From contig JAJFIS010000022.1 of NCBI GenBank assembly GCA_021774735.1, positions 124,001 through 188,000 of the forward strand: a DNA stretch of 64,000 nucleotides, given 5' to 3'. Numbering within the stretch: position 1 is the stretch's first letter; each line of letters begins with the position of its first letter. Positions 9,369 to 18,529 of this stretch are shown piece by piece. The translations under genes were made by a program, and so were the position numbers. The stretch comes from Alphaproteobacteria bacterium (GTDB taxonomy: Bacteria > Pseudomonadota > Alphaproteobacteria > Sphingomonadales > Kordiimonadaceae). The notes under the pieces were generated by a model that saw only the letters and a list, made by a program, of their open reading frames with translations, made no database searches and was not told the origin of the DNA.

Positions 9369-9779
9369 TTAAAAACTTAAATAGTCACCACCTGTGCCCT
9401 GATCCAGAAAGTCAGCGGCACTGCCAAGCTCAATCAGGGGCCAGCGATCAAGGGCTTCAGGCTGGATGCCTGCAGACTTTAGGGAAATTTCACAAGCTAT
9501 TAGCCGCACATTCATCGCAGATATAGCATCCATGAGCATGCTGCCATCAGGCACTGACATTTCACCGAGCCTTTTATCCAGATCAGCGCCAGAGCCAGTA
9601 TCTGATGCACTCATATTTTCCCATTCTCCCTTGACGAGAAGGCGAACCGCTTCGCTCGTGAAGAAAATACAAACCCTGCGTCCTGATGCTGCGCCCGTGG
9701 TCGCTGTTAAAAACGCCGCATGCAAGCGCGCAGGCTCCCCGCTCATTGCCATAATATTCAATTGCTTAAGTTTGCTCAT
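9369..9779 (-). CDS. DsrE/DsrF-like sulfur-relay family protein
   Basis: A 136-residue protein with a DsrE-like fold pattern: an N-terminal strand, the RRVCIFFTSEAVRLL segment, and Cys96 in ACEISLKSAGI, the position of the conserved cysteine in DsrE-type proteins. Family members bind or carry persulfide sulfur, or are uncharacterised oligomers. Its start overlaps the stop of the MoeB/ThiF-like gene by 4 bases (ATGA), so the two are translationally coupled. A sulfur-carrier protein next to an E1-like adenylating enzyme suggests thiolation chemistry, but no ThiS/MoaD-like protein is nearby. Function unproven. Confidence 0.72.
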   Translation of the reverse strand: MSKLKQLNIMAMSGEPARLHAAFLTATTGAASGRRVCIFFTSEAVRLLVKGEWENMSASDTGSGADLDKRLGEMSVPDGSMLMDAISAMNVRLIACEISLKSAGIQPEALDRWPLIELGSAADFLDQGTGGDYLSF

Positions 9780-10561
9780 GGCATCGGCCTTTCACCGCAA
9801 GCCGGGCAGCCCGCTTCTCGGCGTAATTTAATGATGCGGCTCCTTAAGCTCAGGGTATCGAAAATCATCATGCGCCCGGTCAACCTGTCCCCAATATTGG
9901 TGATCTGTTTCATCACTTCCAGAGCCTGAAGCGATCCAATAATACCTGCAACAGCGCCAAGGATGCCACGGTCTGAGCAAGTTTCTTGGCGGCCCTCGGG
10001 CACCGCAGGCATAAAGCAGCGATAGCATGGTTGATCATCGCCGGTGTGCGGACTGAAGGTGGCGATTTGTCCTTCAAAGGGGCCAATGGCGGCTGAAACC
10101 AGCGTTTTGCCCGCCTCAACCGCAGCATCACTAACCGCGAGGCGGGTCTCAAAATTATCACTGCCATCGACAATAATATCATAGGGCGCAAATAGCGCGG
10201 CCGCATTACCTGCTGTTAATCGGCGGTTGATTTGCTCAACTTTCACATCGGGGTTAAGCCCTTCAATCCGCTTCGCTGCACTCACAACTTTGGGCGTGCC
10301 AATCGAAACTGTGTCATGGATCACCTGCCGCTGCAGGTTCGACAGATCAACCACATCATCATCAACAATAGCCAGCGTGCCAACGCCTGCCGCCGCTAAA
10401 TATAAAAGCAAGGGTGCCCCAAGGCCGCCAGCCCCAACCACCAGCACTTTCGCCGCCAGCAATCGTTGCTGCCCTTTGCCGCCAAGCTCTTTTAAAATAA
10501 TATGGCGGGAGTAGCGCTCTAACTGCTCATCGGTAAAATCCATATGGTGGGATGGTGACAT
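9776..10561 (-). CDS. MoeB/ThiF/HesA-family adenylyltransferase (E1-like)
   Basis: This 261-residue protein has a Rossmann ATP-binding site, VVGAGGLGAPLLLYL (about residues 41-55), the segment DDDVVDLSNLQRQ, and two Cys pairs (CYRC and CPAC) that bind structural zinc. MoeB and ThiF activate the C-terminal glycine of the sulfur carriers MoaD and ThiS by adenylation. It has no rhodanese domain. Neither moaD nor thiS is nearby, so MoeB versus ThiF cannot be settled from context; the sequence looks closer to MoeB. The gene starts 5 bases after dut stops and overlaps the DsrE-like gene, forming a dut-moeB-dsrE run. Confidence 0.88.
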   Translation of the reverse strand: MSPSHHMDFTDEQLERYSRHIILKELGGKGQQRLLAAKVLVVGAGGLGAPLLLYLAAAGVGTLAIVDDDVVDLSNLQRQVIHDTVSIGTPKVVSAAKRIEGLNPDVKVEQINRRLTAGNAAALFAPYDIIVDGSDNFETRLAVSDAAVEAGKTLVSAAIGPFEGQIATFSPHTGDDQPCYRCFMPAVPEGRQETCSDRGILGAVAGIIGSLQALEVMKQITNIGDRLTGRMMIFDTLSLRSRIIKLRREAGCPACGERPMP

Positions 10562-10566
10562 AAAGT

Positions 10567-11031
10567 TTACCCGCCCACACCGGTGCTACCAAACCCACCA
10601 GATCCGCGCGCGGTCTCATCCAAGCTATCCACCTCAACCCAATGCCCTTGCGTGACAGGTGCGATGACCGTTTGGGCGATACGCATACCGCGCGTGACCG
10701 TGAAATCTGTGTCGGATAAATTGACCAGAATCACCTTCACCTCGCCCCGGTAGTCGGCGTCGATGGTGCCGGGGGTGTTCAAGACCGTTACGCCATTTTT
10801 TGCGGCTAACCCCGAGCGCGGTCGCACTTGCGCCTCATAGCCACTGGGCAAGGCCATCGCCAAACCTGTTGGTATCATCGCCCGGCCAAGGGGTTTAATG
10901 GTCACGGTTTCACTTTCACCAAGGGCAGCCCGCAGGTCCATGCCTGCACTATCTATGGTGCCATATGAAGGCAGCTCAAGCCCCTCGCCGTGGGGTAATA
11001 TTTTCACTCTGATGTTAACAGATGCCGTCAT
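10567..11031 (-). CDS. dut: dUTP diphosphatase
   Basis: A 154-residue trimeric dUTPase. It has the AGMDLRA motif, the RSGLA motif, [10 protein letters not shown] with the catalytic Asp, a fourth motif region RIAQTVI, and the glycine-rich tail GSGGFGSTG that closes over the nucleotide. It hydrolyses dUTP to dUMP, keeping uracil out of DNA and feeding thymidylate synthesis. AAAAGGA lies 6 bases before the ATG. Proximity of dut to coaBC is common in this class, but here two unfamiliar genes lie between them. Confidence 0.96.
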   Translation of the reverse strand: MTASVNIRVKILPHGEGLELPSYGTIDSAGMDLRAALGESETVTIKPLGRAMIPTGLAMALPSGYEAQVRPRSGLAAKNGVTVLNTPGTIDADYRGEVKVILVNLSDTDFTVTRGMRIAQTVIAPVTQGHWVEVDSLDETARGSGGFGSTGVGG

Positions 11032-11074
11032 GATAATCCTTTTAAAAATTTAAGGGCTATTCTTATAACATTTT

Positions 11075-11308
11075 TCATACGTTATCTAGGACAGCCCCAA
11101 ATAAATTATAACCAATACCAATCGTTGGTATTCCAACAATATTCAATTCTACATCTATGACTGTTGTATCAAGAAAAGGAATTGTTTTCACACCTTCAAG
11201 TTGTTTTAAAATTTCAAAAACTAGTTTATTATAGGCAGGTACATCAGTCTGGGTCAGAACAGTATCTGGCCATGTTAAATCAGACGCTAAACCATTGAAT
11301 GTGATCAT
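11075..11308 (-). CDS. Short protein resembling the N-terminus of a T4-lysozyme-type (GH24/pesticin-like) domain
   Basis: I do not recognise this 77-residue protein as a whole. Its second half reads QLEGVKTIPFLDT, then GIPTIGIGYNLF, a pattern like the start of T4-lysozyme-type muramidases. Glu38 and Asp47 are 9 residues apart, as are Glu11 and Asp20 of T4 lysozyme, and Thr62 lies where Thr26 would be, after an insertion of about 9 residues. The protein ends 8 residues after that segment, so the rest of the fold is absent. It has its own ribosome site (AAGGACA, 7 bases from the ATG) and follows the 367-residue exported gene by 14 bases. It may be a truncated relic or a small protein that kept only the motif. 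No signal peptide. Confidence 0.55.
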   Translation of the reverse strand: MITFNGLASDLTWPDTVLTQTDVPAYNKLVFEILKQLEGVKTIPFLDTTVIDVELNIVGIPTIGIGYNLFGAVLDNV

Positions 11309-11322
11309 TTAACTTGTCCTTT

Positions 11323-12426
11323 TTAATGCCTGTAATTGAAGGTGCAAAGATTCTTTAGGTTTGATTTTAGAGCCAGATTCGGGCGATAGTGATATGAAAG
11401 GTGCCACCCAAAGTCTGTCCAAAAAACAGGTTGTCCTCGCCAGAAAAAGAGTTCCTGTCTCTCAAGCTTATTCGAATGCTTCACATTAAGTTTTTTCCAC
11501 GTATCAAAAGGAATATAGAGGAAATAAGCCTTTTGCTTGCCCGGCAAGCCAATATTTCTACAAGCCTGGCTTTTGTCATAAGCGGAGTCACTATTAGCGC
11601 CAGGGCGCCGGTGGCCAATATCTAAACGATTACTGGTCGTCCTACCTTTAATAACAATGCCTGTAGTGGTCGTCTTTTTTTTATAAATAATACCTGAAAT
11701 AATGTAGACTGGCGTCATCCGGTAGAGTATTTCTGTCTGCCCATCAAGGTCGATATCCACTTCGGTTGAGTAGAGTTCAATCTTGTCAATTTGTTTCAAA
11801 ATATCCGCCTTGAACTCTCCCCAGTATTTCTGGCGGAGAGCCTTGGACACAACCCCATTATAAGCAAAGTCAGCATAATCTTTGATCGTCAAGAATTTCT
11901 TTTCATTTAATAGCTTATATCCGTTGCTAAAACTTCTGCCGCGCAGTGCGCTGCCCCTTATTACAACCTTCTCTAAAATATCAAGATACTCTCGCGTATT
12001 GAGAGGTTTCCACTTGGGCAGGGTAAAATCAGGATCACCTTTGGGTAAGGGCACACCACAGTAGCCATAGGTTTTAATCCGGTATTGCTCCATGCTTTTT
12101 GCCATGAGGGTGCAAATGGGCATTTTTTTGTCGACCATTCGCTGCCAAGCAATAATTATAGAGGTTTTTTCTTCCCCGTCCTCAGGGTCAGCTTTATCCT
12201 CGTCCGCTATTTCCTCATCAGCTTGCGCCTCCACGGGCACAGTGTCTTGTTGCGGTTTATCCGGCCCAGCAACGGCAATTACTTGCCCGCTAATAAGCCC
12301 CATCAGGGCGATAAAAACCGCGGCTTTTCTCCAGATGCCAGTTTTCCCTGCGACAAACCGTGAACTTAGCGCAAAATATTCTGCACGACGCTCTTGCTTA
12401 AGCTGACCTTGATGATTCTTTTTCAT
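11323..12426 (-). CDS. Exported protein of unknown function
   Basis: This is a 367-residue protein I do not recognise. A hydrophobic stretch (KAAVFIALMGLISGQVIAVAG, about residues 34-54) after a long basic N-terminus looks like a signal peptide or anchor, and an acidic low-complexity linker follows (about 60-85). The main domain has four cysteines and a segment VDIDLDGQTEILYRMTPVY like an FG-GAP/EF-hand-type repeat, and is rich in Lys, Tyr and Trp. The annotated ATG lacks a clear ribosome site, so the start is uncertain. It is followed after 14 bases by the lysozyme-like fragment and sits between coaBC and dut, which are otherwise neighbours in relatives, so it is probably a lineage-specific insertion. 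Confidence 0.65.
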   Translation of the reverse strand: MKKNHQGQLKQERRAEYFALSSRFVAGKTGIWRKAAVFIALMGLISGQVIAVAGPDKPQQDTVPVEAQADEEIADEDKADPEDGEEKTSIIIAWQRMVDKKMPICTLMAKSMEQYRIKTYGYCGVPLPKGDPDFTLPKWKPLNTREYLDILEKVVIRGSALRGRSFSNGYKLLNEKKFLTIKDYADFAYNGVVSKALRQKYWGEFKADILKQIDKIELYSTEVDIDLDGQTEILYRMTPVYIISGIIYKKKTTTTGIVIKGRTTSNRLDIGHRRPGANSDSAYDKSQACRNIGLPGKQKAYFLYIPFDTWKKLNVKHSNKLERQELFFWRGQPVFWTDFGWHLSYHYRPNLALKSNLKNLCTFNYRH

Positions 12427-12474
12427 GCTGCATACTTTAACACCTTTTAGGCGAAATCAAGACAACCCAAAACT

Positions 12475-13692
12475 TTATTCATTTAAATCGTTGTCTAAAG
12501 CTGAAGCTATCTTGGTCGCCAATTTTGCCGCCACCGCTTCTTTAGTCATTTGCGGCCAGCTATCAGCGCCGCTATCATCAATGAGATGGACCTGATTATT
12601 GCACCCGCCCATAACGCCACTATTTGCGGATACATCATTGGCGACGATCCAATCGCAGCCTTTGCGCAGGCGTTTTTCACTAGCATGGCGGATAACATCC
12701 TGGGTTTCGGCGGCAAAACCAACCACCAGTGCAGGCCTGTCTTCTTGCTTTGTAGACAACCCCTGCAAAATATCGGGGTTATCTGCAAATTCCAATTGAG
12801 GTATGCCGTCGCGGCTTTTCTTCATTTTCTGGTCGCTAGTGTTAGTAATATGCCAGTCCGCCACGGCAGCGACACAGATGGCTGCATCCGCCGGTATTGC
12901 CGCGTCCACAGCTACTGCCATTTCCCGCGCGCTTTCAACCTGCACAAAATTAACGCCACTTGGCGCTGCCAAACTCGTTGGTCCGCTCACCAGCGTTACC
13001 TTGGCCCCTAGGCGCACTAGGGAAGCCGCAATAGCATAGCCTTGACGCCCCGACGAGCGATTAGCGATATAACGCACCGGGTCAATGGCTTCCTGCGTTG
13101 GTCCAGCGGTTACTATGATATGTTTGCCAGTCAATGATCCAGCACCAACAGACCAAAAACCTTCAACCGCCGCCACCATGTCGGGCACTTCGGCCAAGCG
13201 CCCGGCGCCAACTTCGCCGCAAGCCATCATGCCTGTGCCGGGCATAATGAAATGAATGCCGTCATTTTGAAGCTGTTCCACATTCCGCTGGGTAGCAGCA
13301 TGCGCCCACATCTCTAAATTCATCGCCGGGGCAACCATAACCGGCTTGTCAGTTGCCAGCAGAAGCGTCGTGGCGAGATCACCAGCGATACCCGCTGCCA
13401 TTTTGGCCATCAGGTCAGCGCTCGCGGGGGCTACCAAAATCAGGTCAGCGTCTCTGCTAAGCTGAATATGGCCCATCTCCGCTTCATCTTTCAGCGAAAA
13501 TAAATCGGTGTAACATGGGTTTCCGGTCAAAGCGGCCACACTAAGCGGGGTAATGAACTGCGCCCCACCGGGGGTTAAAACGCCGCGTACATCCGCGCCC
13601 ACGTCCATTAACCGCCGAGCAAGCTCCAACGCTTTATAGGCCGCAACCCCGCCGCTGATGATCAATAAAATGCGTTTTCCGTCAAGTGTCAT
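12475..13692 (-). CDS. coaBC: Phosphopantothenoylcysteine decarboxylase / phosphopantothenate-cysteine ligase
   Basis: This 405-residue bifunctional enzyme makes 4'-phosphopantetheine for coenzyme A. The N-terminal CoaC half is a flavoprotein decarboxylase: GGVAAYKALEL near the start, the PAMNLEMW active-site segment and GMMACGEVGAGRL. The C-terminal CoaB half begins near residue 190 with IIVTAGPTQEAIDPVRYIANRSSG and ends with the family's KEAVA segment. The gene is minus strand, with ubiB 35 bases upstream. Length is normal and both active sites look intact. Confidence 0.96.
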   Translation of the reverse strand: MTLDGKRILLIISGGVAAYKALELARRLMDVGADVRGVLTPGGAQFITPLSVAALTGNPCYTDLFSLKDEAEMGHIQLSRDADLILVAPASADLMAKMAAGIAGDLATTLLLATDKPVMVAPAMNLEMWAHAATQRNVEQLQNDGIHFIMPGTGMMACGEVGAGRLAEVPDMVAAVEGFWSVGAGSLTGKHIIVTAGPTQEAIDPVRYIANRSSGRQGYAIAASLVRLGAKVTLVSGPTSLAAPSGVNFVQVESAREMAVAVDAAIPADAAICVAAVADWHITNTSDQKMKKSRDGIPQLEFADNPDILQGLSTKQEDRPALVVGFAAETQDVIRHASEKRLRKGCDWIVANDVSANSGVMGGCNNQVHLIDDSGADSWPQMTKEAVAAKLATKIASALDNDLNE

Positions 13693-13727
13693 CGTCTATT
13701 TTCCAAAATACATATGCTGTGACCTAA

Positions 13728-15254
13728 TCAGCTTAACAGTGCAACAAGCGCCATGGCAAATGCAGCGCCCGCAACAAAGCTGGTGAACATACCACCGCGC
13801 CCAGCTTCAACCGGTCCAGCTGGCACATTATCACGGGTCTCAGCGGCTTCTTCCATTTGGCGCAACAAGCGCTTAAATAACCCAGGAATACCCGTGATGG
13901 CATCAGCCAATTGAACTTCTGGTGACAGGTTATCGCGCATCCATTCAGCAATGACGGGCTCCGACAGATGCCACATCACGGCTGAAGGGTTAAGGTGCAG
14001 TGCCATGCCTTCCGCCATCACCATAGAGCGCTGTAATAACAGCAATTCTGGCCGGGTTTTCATCTCAAATCGGGCTGTGGTGGCAAATAGTTGGGTCAGC
14101 AAATTGCCCGCTGATATCTGCTCCACTGGCAAATCCATGATCGGATCAGCGATAGCCCTTAAGGCTTGGGCAAATTCTTCCAGCGAATGATGGCGTGGCA
14201 CATAGCCCGCTTCAAAATGCACTTCGGCAACATAATGATAATCGCGCTGAATGAAGCCATAAAGAATTTCGGCGAGAAAACGCCGCGAATTACGGTCAAG
14301 ACGCCCCATGATGCCAAAGTCAACCGCTGCGATGATGCCGTCAGCTTCCACCAGCAGATTGCCCTTGTGCAGGTCAGCATGAAAATACCCGTCGCGCATC
14401 GCTTGGGTCAGGAATATTTGCACGACGCGCGAACCCAAGTCGGGCAGATCAATGCCCGCATCCTTCAGGGCATCAATATCCGAAATGCGTATGCCATCGA
14501 TCCACTCGGTTGTTAGGACCTTTTCACTGGTACATTGAAGGTTAACAGCCGGGATGCGGTAACCAGCTTGCCCCTCCATATTATGGGCGAGTTGTGCCGC
14601 AGCTGCAGCCTCTAAGCGCATATCCATTTCATCATGGACACTTTTTTCAACAGTGCGAACAATATCAAAGGGCCGTAAACGCCGTGCCTCAGGGCTAAAG
14701 CGCTCAGCTGTTTTGGCAACCCAGCGAAAGGTGGACAGGTCACGGGCAAAGCGTTTTTGAATGTCTGGACGCAGAACCTTAACCGCCACCTCTTGTCCTT
14801 CTAACGTGCGCGCTTTATGAACCTGCGCGATGGAAGCCGCAGCAATAGGTTCCATATTAAACTCTTGAAACAACTCATCGAGCGAGCCACCAAGTTCCGT
14901 TTCGATAATGCCCACAGCGATCTTGGTATCAAATGGTGGCAGGTTATCCTGCAATCGGCTAAGCCCCGTCGCAATTTCGACACCAATCAGATCAGGCCGC
15001 ATCGCCAGCGTTTGACCGAGCTTAATATAGCTTGGCCCCATGGCGGCAAAGGCATCCGCCAGCCGGGCGCCGTCATCATCTTTCAGTTTACGTTTTCGCG
15101 GAATGAAGAAAGTAACCATGCGCAAAAAACTGGTCAGGCCATCAGGTGCCGCTTCAATTTGCTTCAAGGCTCGAAGTGCGCCGTGCCGCCGCATGGTGAC
15201 CGCCAATTTATAAAGGCGCAGTAAATGAAGAGGTGCCATCAACATACTGGACAT
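13728..15254 (-). CDS. ubiB: Ubiquinone biosynthesis protein, ABC1/ADCK kinase-like
   Basis: UbiB, about 508 residues, is an atypical kinase-like ATPase needed for ubiquinone synthesis. Visible motifs are KLGQ in SYIKLGQTLAMRPD (the family's KxGQ), the Ala-rich loop AAASIAQVHKA, AVKVLRP, the catalytic HADLHKGN and the metal site DFGIMG. A C-terminal membrane helix (FVAGAAFAMALVALL) anchors it. I start it at the ATG at 15254, one base after the ubiE stop; an upstream ATG at 15338 would overlap ubiE by 83 bases and add residues foreign to the family. It forms an operon with ubiE (upstream) and probably coaBC (downstream). Confidence 0.94.
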   Translation of the reverse strand: MSSMLMAPLHLLRLYKLAVTMRRHGALRALKQIEAAPDGLTSFLRMVTFFIPRKRKLKDDDGARLADAFAAMGPSYIKLGQTLAMRPDLIGVEIATGLSRLQDNLPPFDTKIAVGIIETELGGSLDELFQEFNMEPIAAASIAQVHKARTLEGQEVAVKVLRPDIQKRFARDLSTFRWVAKTAERFSPEARRLRPFDIVRTVEKSVHDEMDMRLEAAAAAQLAHNMEGQAGYRIPAVNLQCTSEKVLTTEWIDGIRISDIDALKDAGIDLPDLGSRVVQIFLTQAMRDGYFHADLHKGNLLVEADGIIAAVDFGIMGRLDRNSRRFLAEILYGFIQRDYHYVAEVHFEAGYVPRHHSLEEFAQALRAIADPIMDLPVEQISAGNLLTQLFATTARFEMKTRPELLLLQRSMVMAEGMALHLNPSAVMWHLSEPVIAEWMRDNLSPEVQLADAITGIPGLFKRLLRQMEEAAETRDNVPAGPVEAGRGGMFTSFVAGAAFAMALVALLS

Positions 15255-15255
15255 A

Positions 15256-16032
15256 TCAAAGCCGCCAACCACGGTGCAGGGCAACAACACCGGCAGACAT
15301 TTTCCGGTATGATGTCCGCTCAAAACCAGCTTTATCAATCATCGACTTAAACCGTTCAGGCTCGGGGAACTTTTGGATGCTTTCCACCAGATATTGATAG
15401 CTATCTCGGTCCTTGGTTATCAGCTCGCCCATTTTCGGGATGATATTAAAGCTATATTTTTCATAGGCTTTCTTCAAAAGTGGAATAACCGCCGGTGAAA
15501 ATTCAAGGCACAAAAACTGCCCGCCCGGCTTTAAAGTGCGATAGGCTTCGGCTAATGCTCGGTCGATATGGGTAACATTACGAATCCCAAAGGCAATGGT
15601 ATAGGCGTCTACGCTTTTATCTGGCACCGGCAGACTTTCTGCGTTGCCACAGATAAACTCTGTGCTTTCGCTAAAGCCGCGCTCTATCGCCCGTCTTTTA
15701 CCAACGCGCAGCATTTCAGCATTAATATCACAGACAGAAGCAAAACCACCTTTAGCCGCTTCTAAAAAGCGAAAACTGATATCCCCCGTGCCGCCCGCCA
15801 CATCCAGCAAATGCATATTGGGTCGCGGGTTGAGTGTATTAATCAGGCTATTTTTCCATGCTCGGTGAACACCCATGCTCATTACGTCATTCATGATGTC
15901 ATAGCGGTCTGCCACACTGTCAAAAACTTCGCGTACCAGACCCTCTTTTGCCTGCTCATCAACATCCTTGAAACCAAAATGGGTTTTAGTCGCATCGGGC
16001 GATGTTTTTGTTGATAGTGATTCGTTCGACAT
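15256..16032 (-). CDS. ubiE: Demethylmenaquinone/demethoxy-benzoquinol C-methyltransferase
   Basis: This 258-residue class I SAM methyltransferase has motif [13 protein letters not shown], preceded by the UbiE signature region [16 protein letters not shown]. Later elements [12 protein letters not shown] and [12 protein letters not shown] are also typical. UbiE performs the C-methylation step of ubiquinone synthesis in the cytoplasm. The gene is divergent from mutM over about 150 bases that must hold both promoters. Placement with ubiB is the usual alphaproteobacterial arrangement. No anomalies. Confidence 0.96.
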   Translation of the reverse strand: MSNESLSTKTSPDATKTHFGFKDVDEQAKEGLVREVFDSVADRYDIMNDVMSMGVHRAWKNSLINTLNPRPNMHLLDVAGGTGDISFRFLEAAKGGFASVCDINAEMLRVGKRRAIERGFSESTEFICGNAESLPVPDKSVDAYTIAFGIRNVTHIDRALAEAYRTLKPGGQFLCLEFSPAVIPLLKKAYEKYSFNIIPKMGELITKDRDSYQYLVESIQKFPEPERFKSMIDKAGFERTSYRKMSAGVVALHRGWRL

Positions 16033-16180
16033 TCTTTTCTGCTCTTACTCAGTATCTATTGGCGTTTAAACTCATATTGCGCTTGAGGCGGACCATAGCC
16101 TAGCAAGACCCGACTTGTCATACATATAATAGTGTATATATCGTCGCAGTAAGACGTGCGGATCAAAAAGAAGAAATCAT

Positions 16181-17026
16181 ATGCCCGAATTACCCGAAGT
16201 TGAAACCACCATGCGCGGCATGGCCCCAATGTTAAGGGGGGAAACCATTATCCGCGCGGAAGCACGGCGCGCCAATTTGCGGATAGAAATTCCAACTGAT
16301 TTCGCAGATCGCTTAACCGGCAATGTCTGCGAGCGCCTGACCCGCCGTAGTAAATATATTCTGCTACATTTCACTGATGGCCTCGTGATGATTTTACATC
16401 TGGGCATGAGCGGAAAAATATCCCTTTATAATAAAGCGAGCGATAGCCTGCCCGAGCCCGGCAAGCATGACCATCTTATATGGGAAACAGCAGGCGGCCT
16501 CATGATGTTCAATGACCCACGACGTTTTGGGCTGGTTACTTTCACCAGTGAAGCTGAACTGCCAGAGCATAAACTTATTCGCCATTTGGGGCCTGAACCC
16601 CTGTCCAACCAATTTCATGAAGCACGTTTAGCTGCCGCCCTTCAAGGCAAGCGATCACCCGTAAAAACAATTCTGCTGGATCAGCGCACCGTTTCGGGCA
16701 TTGGCAATATATATGCCTGTGAAATATTATGGCGCGCGGCCATTCACCCAAAAACCTTGGCACGGGATATCCGCGCTGAGCAAGCAGCGGACATTGTCAC
16801 CCACACCCGGGATGTTTTATGTGAAGCTATCGAAGCTGGGGGTTCCACGCTTAAGGATTATGCCAAGGTTGACGGCGAATTGGGTTACTTTCAGCATCAA
16901 TTTAAGGTCTATGGTCGCGCTGGCGAAAGCTGCTTAAAACCGAATTGCGGCGATGATATTGAGCGTATTGTCCAATCGGGCCGGTCCAGTTTTTACTGCC
17001 CTTGCTGCCAGCCAGCGCCTGAATAA
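16181..17026 (+). CDS. mutM: Formamidopyrimidine-DNA glycosylase
   Basis: MutM/Fpg, 281 residues, excises 8-oxoguanine and formamidopyrimidines from DNA and nicks the abasic site. The processed N-terminus PELPEVET supplies the catalytic Pro and Glu, Lys58 (RRSKYILLHF) is the conserved lysine, and the helix-two-turn-helix region includes QRTVSGIGNIYACEILW. The C-terminal zinc finger has two Cys pairs (C-x4-C and CPCC) with the DNA-binding Arg in QSGRSSFYC. The start is fixed because the catalytic Pro must be residue 2. Divergence from ubiE and the downstream crotonase, rpsT and dnaA match conserved synteny in the class. Confidence 0.97.
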   Translation: MPELPEVETTMRGMAPMLRGETIIRAEARRANLRIEIPTDFADRLTGNVCERLTRRSKYILLHFTDGLVMILHLGMSGKISLYNKASDSLPEPGKHDHLIWETAGGLMMFNDPRRFGLVTFTSEAELPEHKLIRHLGPEPLSNQFHEARLAAALQGKRSPVKTILLDQRTVSGIGNIYACEILWRAAIHPKTLARDIRAEQAADIVTHTRDVLCEAIEAGGSTLKDYAKVDGELGYFQHQFKVYGRAGESCLKPNCGDDIERIVQSGRSSFYCPCCQPAPE

Positions 17027-17074
17027 ATATGGCCGGGGCTTGGCAGCCTGCCAGTGGTCTGTTAGTTTGCTTGC

Positions 17075-17473
17075 ATGATTAGAAGCTTAAAAATTGCTCT
17101 CTCTGCCCTTTTGGTGCTGACCGTGCCCGCCCTGAGCGCTATGCCAGCCCTGATCTTTATAGATGAAAGCTTTATCGAAGGCTTTGGCGATGTGCCTAAA
17201 CTTGAGGGTATAAGCGAGATTAAAGATGAAAAAATTGTTTTTGATACACCCGCCGGAACCTATGCAGAAGCTTTTTTCATCATCTCAGCAACAAAGGGAG
17301 TTTTGATCAAACAGTACCGTGAGGCCTTATCAGCACTTGGCTGGAAGGAAAAGCCTTTGCCCAAAGCGATTGATGGCTCTTATACCTTTTATAAAGACCA
17401 TGAAATGCTAGCTTTGACATTTTATAAGCGGGGCGAAGAACCTCATTTACGTATTCTTTTAACACCAAATTAA
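17075..17473 (+). CDS. Small exported protein of unknown function
   Basis: This 132-residue protein begins with a clear signal peptide (SLKIALSALLVLTVPALSAMPA), so it is probably periplasmic. The mature part is about 110 residues with alternating strand-like segments (GISEIKDEKIVFDTPAGTYAEAFF, ending in LALTFYKRG and LRILLTPN) and no cysteines or catalytic motif I recognise. Proteins of similar size and place occur next to the mutM-crotonase pair in related genomes, but I do not know a function. No ribosome site is obvious before the ATG. Coding is supported by normal codon use and the signal peptide. Confidence 0.7.
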   Translation: MIRSLKIALSALLVLTVPALSAMPALIFIDESFIEGFGDVPKLEGISEIKDEKIVFDTPAGTYAEAFFIISATKGVLIKQYREALSALGWKEKPLPKAIDGSYTFYKDHEMLALTFYKRGEEPHLRILLTPN

Positions 17474-17574
17474 CAAAAATCATGAAAAAGGCCATTTGCA
17501 TAAAAGACTCGCATTAGGCCCTGCTAACCAGTATTGAAACCAGATATATAGGTATGTAATGAGGATTTATAGCC

Positions 17575-18351
17575 ATGCCATTTGAGACAATATTGCTCGA
17601 CAAGGACGATTCTATCGGACTGATAACCCTGAATCGGCCAGATGCTCTTAACGCCCTATCCAGCACTTTGGTGCGCGAGGTAGGTGAAGCGATCGCTGAC
17701 CTTGAGGCTGATGATGCCATTGGTGCTATTGTCATTACGGGCAGCGACAAGGCCTTCGCCGCCGGTGCAGACATTAAAGAAATGGCAGAAAAATCTTTCA
17801 CCGATGTTTTAAGTGAAAATATGTTTGCTGCCGCTAATGATGTTTTTGCCCGCGCCCGCAAACCCATTATTGCAGCCGTCGCTGGTTATGCCTTAGGGGG
17901 TGGCTGTGAAATAGCTATGGCCTGCGATTTTATTATCGCTGCTGACAATGCTAAATTTGGCCAGCCTGAGATTAAGCTAGGGGTGATACCTGGCATCGGC
18001 GGGTCCCAACGCCTGACCCGGGCCATTGGCAAGGCCAAATCAATGGATATGATATTAACAGGCCGCATGATGGACGCTTGTGAAGCCGACAGCAGTGGGC
18101 TCGTCTCTCGCGTTGTACCGCTGGATGATATGATGGATGTAGCGATGGATGTGGCCAAAACCATTGCAGGCTTATCACGGCCCAGCGTTCTTTTGGCAAA
18201 GGAGGCCGTTAACCGTGCTTTCGAGACCACTATGAGTGAGGGAATTTTATTTGAACGCAGAGTGTTTCATTCGCTCTTCTCCACCCTTGACCAGAAAGAA
18301 GGTATGGCTGCTTTCGTCGAAAAGCGCGAACCTCACTATGAGAATAAATAA
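17575..18351 (+). CDS. Enoyl-CoA hydratase
   Basis: This 258-residue crotonase adds water to trans-2-enoyl-CoA in fatty-acid beta-oxidation or amino-acid breakdown. The oxyanion-hole segment AAGADIKEM and both catalytic glutamates are present: the Glu of [11 protein letters not shown] and that of [12 protein letters not shown]. The C-terminal KEAVNRAFE helix is typical. GAGGA lies 8 bases before the ATG. It sits between mutM and rpsT as in many alphaproteobacteria, so its position is conserved rather than pathway-linked. The chain-length range is unknown. Confidence 0.94.
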   Translation: MPFETILLDKDDSIGLITLNRPDALNALSSTLVREVGEAIADLEADDAIGAIVITGSDKAFAAGADIKEMAEKSFTDVLSENMFAAANDVFARARKPIIAAVAGYALGGGCEIAMACDFIIAADNAKFGQPEIKLGVIPGIGGSQRLTRAIGKAKSMDMILTGRMMDACEADSSGLVSRVVPLDDMMDVAMDVAKTIAGLSRPSVLLAKEAVNRAFETTMSEGILFERRVFHSLFSTLDQKEGMAAFVEKREPHYENK

Positions 18352-18529
18352 GCTATTATCCATGGGCAAATAGCTTTATTACCTTTTCTATGTTGACCTA
18401 AGGCAATAGTGGCGCTATAGGACGCAGCTCAAATTCATTGGCGGTGGGGCATGCGCCCTAAAGCCTAGTTAGTATATAGTTTGGCGCTGCTTTGATAAGT
18501 GAGCCGCCTGACAGAAGAAAGTTTGTAAG

